From assembly GCA_001606155.1 (NCBI GenBank), contig LODT01000011.1, positions 1 through 64,000 on the forward strand: 64,000 nt of DNA. Direction: 5' to 3'. Every line of letters begins with the position of its first letter. Positions within the stretch are counted from its first letter, which is position 1. Position numbers and translations under genes: made by a program. Below the pieces are notes generated by a model. It was not told where the DNA came from and did no database searches. It saw only the letters and a program-made list of their open reading frames with translations. This stretch comes from Tieghemostelium lacteum. Its lineage: Eukaryota; Evosea; Eumycetozoa; Dictyosteliales; Raperosteliaceae. Below, one piece after another: positions 56,949 through 64,000 of the stretch.

Positions 56949-59657
56949 TTATAAAAATTCTTCTAGAGATACATCAGAATCACTTGAGCCATTTAGAGGA
57001 TTACCATATTCATCACAGTCATCTTGTAGACATTGAGCATTACCATCAGAATAAGAACAATAGTAACCTTTTGGACAAATGATATCTCTACATGATACAA
57101 AGACATTTGGTTGACAGAATTGTGCACCGGCAGGGAATAATAAGAAGTCACAATGGAAACCATCTTGACAAGGGAGATCACAACCTGGTTTATTTGGAAC
57201 ACAAACCTTGTTACCATTTGCCAGTTTATTACAGTAGTAATTATGTGGACAACGGTCATTATGATCACAATGAATCTTTGATGGACGTGGTATACAGAAA
57301 CTACCATGTTCAGTAGTCTTACAAGCGAAACCTCTTGGACATCTCATACCAATTGAACATTTTGAAGCTTCATGACAAATCTTCTTTCTTTCATTACAGT
57401 AGTAGCCTGGTGGACAGAGACTATCAGTACAATTGTCACAGGCAATTGGGATACTAGGAGTTGGATAACAGAATTTACCACGTGGTGTGTTTTTACATTC
57501 AAATCCTGATTTACATTGACCCAAATAGTCACATTGATCAGCTGGATAACATGATGTTCCATTGGATTGAGTATGGCAAATGAATCCTGGTGGACAGTTT
57601 CCATTGTGTTCGAGACATGTTTGTTCAGGAATTGGGTAACAGATACCAGTGTTTTGGTTTACATCACATTCGAATCCTAGTGGACATTCACCTCTGGCAT
57701 CACAATATGGAAGACATTTTCTAAATCCAGGTTCAGTTACACAAATTTCACCGAAATCACATTTACCTTGTGGAGTACAGTTATCAAGTTCTGGACCTAT
57801 GACACAGACATGTCTGTGGAGTGAATCCTTCTTACAAATGTATCCTGGTGGACAACGAACATCTTCATTACATCCTCTATTTGGTTCACAATATGCAACA
57901 CCTACTGAAACTGGGTTACAGTAGTATCCATCAGCACATTGACCATTATCACATTTTTTGGCTGGAATACAGAATTTAGTACCATTGGTGGTATCACAGT
58001 ATTGACCAACTGGACAATCGCCATCTGGAGTACAACATTTAGCAGGAAGACATACAAGATCTCCACGAATAATACTACAGTAGAAACCAGTTGGACAATT
58101 TAGTAAATCACATGATGGTGGTGGAAGGGGTGGTTCTGGACATTTACCGCAAGTTGGTTTCTTGGAGTCTGAGAAACTACAGCATTGGTCCATTGGACAT
58201 TCTCTAGAGGTCTTACAGGTCTTTGGTGGTTCTGGTACACAAATTGGACGACCATGTTTGTCATATGAACATTCAAATCCTGGACGACATACAGTGTTAC
58301 GGCACGAGTGTTTTGGAGTGTGAGTTGGATCTTCAACACATTTAGCGTGTTTACCATCCAAGCATTCACAGTGGGTACCCTCTGGACAATGTAATTTGTC
58401 ACATGGATGTGAGGGTGGTTTAGTTGGATTTGGAACACATTCTGTGTTTCTACCATCTTTACATACGCAGTGGTATCCTTCTGGACATTTAACATCATCA
58501 CATGGGTACTTGGGTGGGTTAGTTGGATTTGGAACACATTCTGTGTTTCTACCATCTTTACATACACAGTGGTATCCCTCTGGACATTTGACATCATCAC
58601 ATGGGTATCTGGGTGGATTAGTTGGATTTGGAACACATTCTGTGTTTCTACCATCTTTACATTCACAGTGATATCCTTCTGGACATTTAACATCATCACA
58701 TGGGTATCTGGGTGGTTTAGTTGGGATTGGTAGACATTTAGCATGTTCACCATCTTCGCAGACACATTGGTAACCATCTGGACATTGAACATCATCACAT
58801 GGATACTTAGGTGGTTTAGTTGGAATTGGAACACATTTAGCATGTTCACCATCTTCACATACACAACGGTAACCTTCTGGACATTCAACATCATCACATG
58901 GATACTTTGGTGGTTTAGTTGGTGGATTTGTTGGTGTTTGAGTTGGTAATACTGTAATACTCTCAACACAGGTAGCAATCAAAGAACCATGTTCAACACG
59001 ACAATTGTAACCTGGTGGACAAGTCTTCTCACCACATTGTACAAGAGCATCCAAATTAAAGTCGACAACATCACCAAAATCAGTTACCAACCATGCACTC
59101 ATACCAAGATTACCATTCTTTCCATTGGCACCGTATCCATATTGCATTGGAATACCACTCATTGTACCAGTGAATACTACAGTCTTTCCATCGCAACAAC
59201 TTCCTGGAACACCAGTCCATCTTCCACTCAAAAGTTCATAGAATAACCATTTAGTTGGATCAATACTTCCGTTCTTGTCAACATAGGCACCGGCACCCAA
59301 CTCTTTTTTGATATTGATTGGTGATGGAACACGTTTGAATCTCAATTCGACATTCCATTTCTGACAGGCTTTAGCGTCTTTTGGAACAATCAGACCTGTC
59401 ATGATGTATTCATTATCACCAATTTGATTAAAGTAGCCATTTGGTGAGAAATCCCATTCGTGAACTCCGTCAAATATTGGGTTGTTAGATCCTGTCCAAA
59501 ATGAATGGCCACCTTCTACACCACCTAAATTTGCATCTGCATAGGCACTGGATAATACCAAATTTAATTTACCAGGTATTTCCGCATTTATATAAGAAAT
59601 TAAATATATAAATAATATAAAAATAGACTTTTGATATCTATTTTTAAATATTTTCAT
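56949..59657 (-). CDS. Secreted cysteine-rich FOLN-like repeat protein (spore-coat/matrix type)
   Basis: 902 residues in one exon. A signal peptide covers about residues 1-25. An N-terminal ~200-residue domain (HEWDFSPNGYFNQI, WNVELRFKR, SGRWTGVPGSCCDG) of a type seen in dictyostelid extracellular proteins comes next. From about residue 250 on there are more than 15 units of the form CxxxxCPxGYxCxxxxGxxxCxP, the follistatin-like (FOLN) repeat of spore coat and prestalk matrix proteins. Units 1-5 (58413-58907) are near-identical 33-residue copies separated by PT[KN]PP linkers. Later units are more diverged. The last ~20 residues are acidic. A role in the spore coat or cellulose matrix is inferred. 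Upstream lies a long spacer with GT/CA-rich boxes. Confidence 0.83.
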   Translation of the reverse strand: MKIFKNRYQKSIFILFIYLISYINAEIPGKLNLVLSSAYADANLGGVEGGHSFWTGSNNPIFDGVHEWDFSPNGYFNQIGDNEYIMTGLIVPKDAKACQKWNVELRFKRVPSPINIKKELGAGAYVDKNGSIDPTKWLFYELLSGRWTGVPGSCCDGKTVVFTGTMSGIPMQYGYGANGKNGNLGMSAWLVTDFGDVVDFNLDALVQCGEKTCPPGYNCRVEHGSLIATCVESITVLPTQTPTNPPTKPPKYPCDDVECPEGYRCVCEDGEHAKCVPIPTKPPKYPCDDVQCPDGYQCVCEDGEHAKCLPIPTKPPRYPCDDVKCPEGYHCECKDGRNTECVPNPTNPPRYPCDDVKCPEGYHCVCKDGRNTECVPNPTNPPKYPCDDVKCPEGYHCVCKDGRNTECVPNPTKPPSHPCDKLHCPEGTHCECLDGKHAKCVEDPTHTPKHSCRNTVCRPGFECSYDKHGRPICVPEPPKTCKTSRECPMDQCCSFSDSKKPTCGKCPEPPLPPPSCDLLNCPTGFYCSIIRGDLVCLPAKCCTPDGDCPVGQYCDTTNGTKFCIPAKKCDNGQCADGYYCNPVSVGVAYCEPNRGCNEDVRCPPGYICKKDSLHRHVCVIGPELDNCTPQGKCDFGEICVTEPGFRKCLPYCDARGECPLGFECDVNQNTGICYPIPEQTCLEHNGNCPPGFICHTQSNGTSCYPADQCDYLGQCKSGFECKNTPRGKFCYPTPSIPIACDNCTDSLCPPGYYCNERKKICHEASKCSIGMRCPRGFACKTTEHGSFCIPRPSKIHCDHNDRCPHNYYCNKLANGNKVCVPNKPGCDLPCQDGFHCDFLLFPAGAQFCQPNVFVSCRDIICPKGYYCSYSDGNAQCLQDDCDEYGNPLNGSSDSDVSLEEFL
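58413..58907 (-). repeat. Five tandem 99-bp coding repeats
   Basis: Five units of exactly 99 bp (33 codons), each starting at a KYPC/RYPC codon set (58907, 58808, 58709, 58610, 58511) and carrying CDDV...CP.GY.C.C..G....C, ending with PT.PP. Copies 3-5 are nearly identical, so they were amplified recently. A sixth, diverged unit follows at 58412. Confidence 0.9.
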
Positions 59658-61633
59658 TTTTTTTTTTTGTTTTCCTTTTACTTGATGTAGTTTAGTCTAC
59701 TCTTTTTTTTAACTAATCCTGATTTGTTATTTTATAGTAATTTTATATTAAATTAATATTTTTTTTAATTTTTTAAATGAATACTTGATTAATTGAAATT
59801 TCCAAATTTACCTTTTTTTTTTATTCAATTAACGTATATTGGTAAATGTAAATTATAGTTTTAATATTATTTAATTAAATAATTGATGAGGTTTTTACAC
59901 ATGGATAGATATAAAACAACCTTAAATTAAAAAATATAAATAATAAAAAAAAAAAAAATGATTTGATTGTAGTTGAAAATAATAATAATAAAAAGGAAAG
60001 GAGAGGATTAGTATATTATGAATATTCAAATTATATTTATAAATAATTAATATTTTTGTTATTGTTATTGCTGTTGTTGTTGTTGTTTTTTTTTGTTGGA
60101 TATACTACTACGATATGTGATGGTATTTGGGTGTTTGTAGTGTAGATGTTTTTTTTCAACACTAACCTTTCTGATGATTGCAGTCTACAATGAATATTAA
60201 TATTTTGGTTATAGATGGGGGAGATATCAATAGTAGAGGGTAGAATTTATTTGTTTAAAAATACCTTTTTATTGAAGTTGCATAGCATATTCCTCTCTCT
60301 CATTCTCTCCACACTAGAGGTGTCATATGACTATATTAGTGTGTGTGATTATGACAGTAGTAAAAGATTTATACTTTAAAAATTATTTTTCATATGCATA
60401 TTTATAATTATACACACTAACCCCAAAACACACCACAACACTGTATTATTTTTACTTTTACTCTGGTGTTTATAGTAGTTGATCAATGATGAGTTGATAA
60501 AACTGTAAAATTAACCCCCAAAAACACAATGCTCTAAAAAAAAAAAATATAAAACCACATTGTGAGTGTGTGTGTTGGTAAGATTTATCTTACATACCCA
60601 CCCACCAGTTCCATTATAAAATATTGTAAATTGAAATTCAAAAAAAAAACATTATTATCATTCTGTTTTTACTCTTTTTTATAGAGTAAAAAGAGTAGTA
60701 AGCGTGTGCTAGAGTATAGAGAAGGAATATCACTAATTTACAAATATAATTAATTATTAAATATGATCTGTATAATTAATTTGGAGTGAGTGTTTGGAGT
60801 GAGTGTGTTTGGTGAGTGGTCTTTTTGATCAAATAAATGCTAGTAGATTCAATTATAATGTTGCAACTTTACAAAAACTCTCACTCTCTAGCATTACTCA
60901 ATCTTTTTTTGTATCTTTCTACTCTTTCTTTTTGATTTCCATAATCTCCAATTTACAATCTAGTAGTTTTTGCAGTAGCAGCAACAGCTGCAATAAGTTG
61001 TGCACACTGAGTAGAGTTTGATCTCTTATTTGTAATATTTGATTTTTACTTCTATACCCAAAAGTAGTGAATTCACTTTTTTTACTATTCTGATGTCAAT
61101 TGTTGTAGATTGTAATATAAATGTTTTTCTGTATTTGGTGATTAGTGGTGGGTAATAGTATTTGTGGGGGTTGAAGTGGTAACAGTAGTTCACAAGAATT
61201 TCTGAAAACAATCTATAAAGTTATTATTTTTACTTTAAAGTAAAAAATCAACTTCTAACTCTTTTTCCTGATTTGTATATAGCATGTCATTTTATCACTT
61301 TTATTTTAAAATCAAATTTTGATATGAACATTATTGATGATGAAAACATAGAATTTATAATTTCAAAATAAAGAATCAAAAAAAAAAAAAACAAAAGTTT
61401 GTTTGGAATTTTAGATATTTTTATTTTATAAAATGCTCCAATTCAATGAAATTTTATATAAAAAAGTGAACCAATAAATAAATTTATTTATTTTTTTTAT
61501 TTTTTTTGTTTTATTTATAGATAGTGTGGTGCATATAAAAAAAGAAATCAATTAAAAACTAAACAGTCTGAATTTATTTTTAAATGATTAAAATTTAAAA
61601 AAGAGAGAACACATTTATATTTTATAAATATTT
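59658..61633. other. Long spacer between divergent genes
   Basis: About 2 kb with no convincing coding region; short frames at 60803-61021 and 61026-61211 lack features. It is AT-rich with isolated GT/CA-rich boxes (60422-60440 and 60561-60608). It holds the start regions of the cysteine-rich protein and the RhoGAP gene. Confidence 0.6.
60561..60608. promoter_or_regulatory. GT/CA-rich boxes around a small palindrome
   Basis: TGTGAGTGTGTGTGTTGG and, 14 nt later, ACATACCCACCCACCAG flank the palindrome GTAAGATTTATCTTAC (60578-60593). CA- and GT-rich boxes of this type control prespore genes in D. discoideum. The position is about 0.9 kb upstream of the secreted cysteine-rich gene. The role is inferred. 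Confidence 0.4.
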
Positions 61634-64000
61634 ATGAAAAGAGTAAAAAGTTTTTGGAGAAAGGATACCAAATCCAATTTAAAGGTTGGTAATGGTAGTG
61701 AAAAGAGAGTATTTGGTATACCATTGAATCCCAGAACTCCACAGATACCAGATATTGTGAAATCTACTACCACTTATATAGAGGAATTTGCAATTCAAGA
61801 AGCAGGTTTATTTAGGGTATCTGGACACCATCAAGAGATTAATCTACTAAAAAATGCATATGATAGAGCGGAGAAGATTGATTTCAGTTTGATTTCTAAT
61901 CCTCATGCTGTTTCGTCAGTTTTGAAGCAGTATCTTAGAGAGTTGCCAGAACCTTTATTGGCATTTAATAACTATGAGGCATTGATTACTTCATATGGTA
62001 TTACAGATCCAGAGATGCGTTTGGCATGTATAAAGAATGTCATTCAAGATCTACCTAGACATTACTATGTGGTTTTGGATTGTTTGATTGCATTCCTCTA
62101 TCGTGTTAGTTTATATTCAGAGTACAATAAAATGGATAGTAGTAACCTTGCAATATGCTTTGCACCTAATCTTCTTAGATCCAAGTCAGAAACTACTGAA
62201 CAGTTAGTAAGTGACAGTCATAAATCAACTGCAATTGTAAAGATCATTATAGACCAGTACAGTGAGATCTTTGAAAAGGATCCAATTACAGGTGATAGCA
62301 TTCAAGTTCAACCTCTTAAACAATTCATTTCAGATGACTATCTCTTACCATCAAAATACCATAGTATCAATTTAGATAAAGAAATTGCTGAGATTTTTGA
62401 AGAGGAAATTGAATTATCTGAACAACTATTACAACCACAACTACACCAGAAACATCATCATACACATCATGACAGACCTAGTGTATTTCAGATATTCTCT
62501 AATACACCATCTCCTACATCACCATTGTCTTTGAATAGTTCAACTTCATCACATAATCTACCAGATTTATCATCACCTGATTTACATTTATCCAGTCCTC
62601 AACAGGCATCAAATCACAATCATCTAGATGATTTAGATGACTTGTCATTGGATCCACATCAGGGTAATACACATGAACATATTGATATAGATAATGATGA
62701 AGAAGAAGATGAAGAGTTATTTAAATGTAAATCCATTTCAATAACTACAGAGCAAGCTAGAAATGGTCAATTGACACCTAATGAGGGTCTGAATGTTTCA
62801 GCTCAACTTGAAATCAGTAATAGCAATAATAGCATTACATCTAGTGGTGGTACCAGTCCAAATAAGAGAAAATCAGCGTCTGGTAATGATGTAAAGATTC
62901 AAGGTATAAAGAAACTCATAGATTCAACTATCAATAGGTTGAGAGAAGAGTTTGTTCAGATTGCAAATGATGTTGAATCTGAAGCTGTATCATTTCAAGA
63001 GATTCTCTTGATTGCATCTACAATGAAGAATATTATGAATATTCTTATAGAGGGTCCTGATGTAGATCAAAAGGTTGTTAGTAGTTTTGAAATACCTCTT
63101 GATCAGACATCTACTTCTGGTAGTGACCAAGCTAAACGGCTAGAGACTTTAAAGAAAGCAGTGGTTACAAGAGTTACAGATTCCATTCCTCATTTGTTAC
63201 AAGAGATCTCTGATGAAGGAGACAATATCATTGAGTCACCAGATATTGAAAGAGAGATATGTCTAATTGATTTAATTACTATAATGAGAACTCTTAGAGC
63301 TGTTAGTGATCTATTAAGTTTCTTTTATAATAAATGGAATCAGATATCACCAACATCATCACCTATGATATCGTCACCTAAACCACCATCATCACCAGTA
63401 CCTCCTACAACTATAACCACTAATCTATCACCATCACAAAATACATCAAATAACACTTCTACACAACCATTACCATCTCAATCGCCCTTATCAATCAGTA
63501 AAAGTATTTCAATATCATCATCTACATCATCCAATACCACCTCCACTCCAATCCCAATACTGGTCTCACATCCATCAAAATCAAATCTCACACAAAGTCT
63601 TTCATTACCAAACAGTTTCTCAAATAGTAGTAATTTAAGTTCAATCAGTTCAAATACAAATAATATTGGAAAATCTACATCTTCATCATCATCATCAACA
63701 GCAGCTTCATCATCACTTTTCATGTCATTTAAAGTCACATCAGAACATGACATTATTCAACGTCTTGTAACTATAGATGAGATTTTAATTGAATCTGAAG
63801 AATCTCTAATGCAAGTAAATAGTAAGAGTGAATTGATTTTCTTGGCAAAAGTGATTACCAATGTTCAGAAGATTATACATCTTCCATTGGAATCAGCAGC
63901 TACTTTTGATGATATCCCATCACCAAAAATCAATACACTAAAATCAACTCCAAAACAGAAATTAGCACCATTGATATCAGTGGTCTATGTATTGATTAAA
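61634..64000 (+). CDS. RhoGAP-domain protein (partial, runs off window)
   Basis: The frame is open from ATG 61634 to the window end (789 codons seen, no stop). A RhoGAP domain starts near residue 27: FGIPL, then EAGLFRVSGHHQEINLLKNAYDR with the catalytic Arg61 finger, and VLKQYLRELPEPLLAF, then NLAICFAPNLLRSKS. It stimulates GTP hydrolysis by Rho/Rac GTPases, which control the actin cytoskeleton in dictyostelids. The rest seen is low-complexity Ser/Thr/Pro/His with acidic patches. Two similar helical stretches (about residues 415-555 and 705-789) have related motifs such as FQEILLIASTMKNIMNILI and IFLAKVITNVQKII-like segments, hinting at a repeated domain. The C-terminus lies outside the window. 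Confidence 0.85.
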   Translation, partial: MKRVKSFWRKDTKSNLKVGNGSEKRVFGIPLNPRTPQIPDIVKSTTTYIEEFAIQEAGLFRVSGHHQEINLLKNAYDRAEKIDFSLISNPHAVSSVLKQYLRELPEPLLAFNNYEALITSYGITDPEMRLACIKNVIQDLPRHYYVVLDCLIAFLYRVSLYSEYNKMDSSNLAICFAPNLLRSKSETTEQLVSDSHKSTAIVKIIIDQYSEIFEKDPITGDSIQVQPLKQFISDDYLLPSKYHSINLDKEIAEIFEEEIELSEQLLQPQLHQKHHHTHHDRPSVFQIFSNTPSPTSPLSLNSSTSSHNLPDLSSPDLHLSSPQQASNHNHLDDLDDLSLDPHQGNTHEHIDIDNDEEEDEELFKCKSISITTEQARNGQLTPNEGLNVSAQLEISNSNNSITSSGGTSPNKRKSASGNDVKIQGIKKLIDSTINRLREEFVQIANDVESEAVSFQEILLIASTMKNIMNILIEGPDVDQKVVSSFEIPLDQTSTSGSDQAKRLETLKKAVVTRVTDSIPHLLQEISDEGDNIIESPDIEREICLIDLITIMRTLRAVSDLLSFFYNKWNQISPTSSPMISSPKPPSSPVPPTTITTNLSPSQNTSNNTSTQPLPSQSPLSISKSISISSSTSSNTTSTPIPILVSHPSKSNLTQSLSLPNSFSNSSNLSSISSNTNNIGKSTSSSSSSTAASSSLFMSFKVTSEHDIIQRLVTIDEILIESEESLMQVNSKSELIFLAKVITNVQKIIHLPLESAATFDDIPSPKINTLKSTPKQKLAPLISVVYVLIK

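Noticed and set aside
58100-58978. 292-codon frame overlapping the FOLN repeats
   Set aside because: Frame shadow of the 99-bp repeats, which stay open because the unit is a multiple of three.
60803-61211. Short open frames near the RhoGAP start
   Set aside because: No features; composition matches the spacer.

Overview
This window reads as the left end of a chromosome (or a contig reaching a telomere) of a dictyostelid social amoeba. The evidence is a terminal CCCTA array, strongly AT-rich spacers, short AT-rich GT-AG introns (about 43-106 nt), homopolymer codon runs (Asn, Gln, Thr, Ser) and several dictyostelid-type genes: a dictomallein-like M66 protease, a secreted cysteine-rich-repeat protein, an ankyrin-repeat tyrosine-kinase-like kinase and large leucine-rich F-box-like proteins. 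D. discoideum itself is not known for such simple telomere repeats, so another species is more likely. The species was not identified.

Layout. 1-100 is telomere and 261-1100 is a subtelomeric satellite of 10-bp units. From 1.8 to 11.8 kb lie a PQ-loop transporter, a class I glutamine amidotransferase, a HIG1-domain mitochondrial protein, two membrane or secreted genes (one an aspartic protease), a 2.8-kb spacer and a permuted papain-fold hydrolase. From 12.2 to 25.1 kb lie a Sip5-type RING protein, an Mpv17-family protein, an ankyrin-repeat kinase, an F-box/LRR-like protein, an ILVBL/HACL2-type ThDP lyase, a histidine phosphatase, an Asn-rich protein and a 48-residue spliced gene. From 25.9 to 39.4 kb lie a giant NBAS/Sec39-type ER tether, alpha-tubulin and a second large LRR-like protein.

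39.4-46.2 kb is a repeat island. A 4763-bp Ty3/Gypsy chromodomain LTR retrotransposon lies at 40882-45644 with identical 251-bp LTRs, a 5-bp target duplication and one long gag-pol frame. It sits between two diverged inverted repeats, close to a palindrome cluster and a tRNA-Glu-like half gene. From 46.2 to 59.7 kb, all on the minus strand, lie an FHA-domain nuclear-type protein, the M66 protease, a BRSK-like kinase, a PABPN1 homologue and the cysteine-rich secreted protein. A RhoGAP gene runs off the right edge.

The genes are mostly unrelated housekeeping and signalling genes with no operon logic. Fourteen introns were placed by hand from GT/AG sites plus frame and protein continuity; those joins are inference and need transcript support. 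Two long spacers (7977-10748 and 59658-61633) hold GT/CA-rich boxes of the kind used by developmental regulators in dictyostelids.
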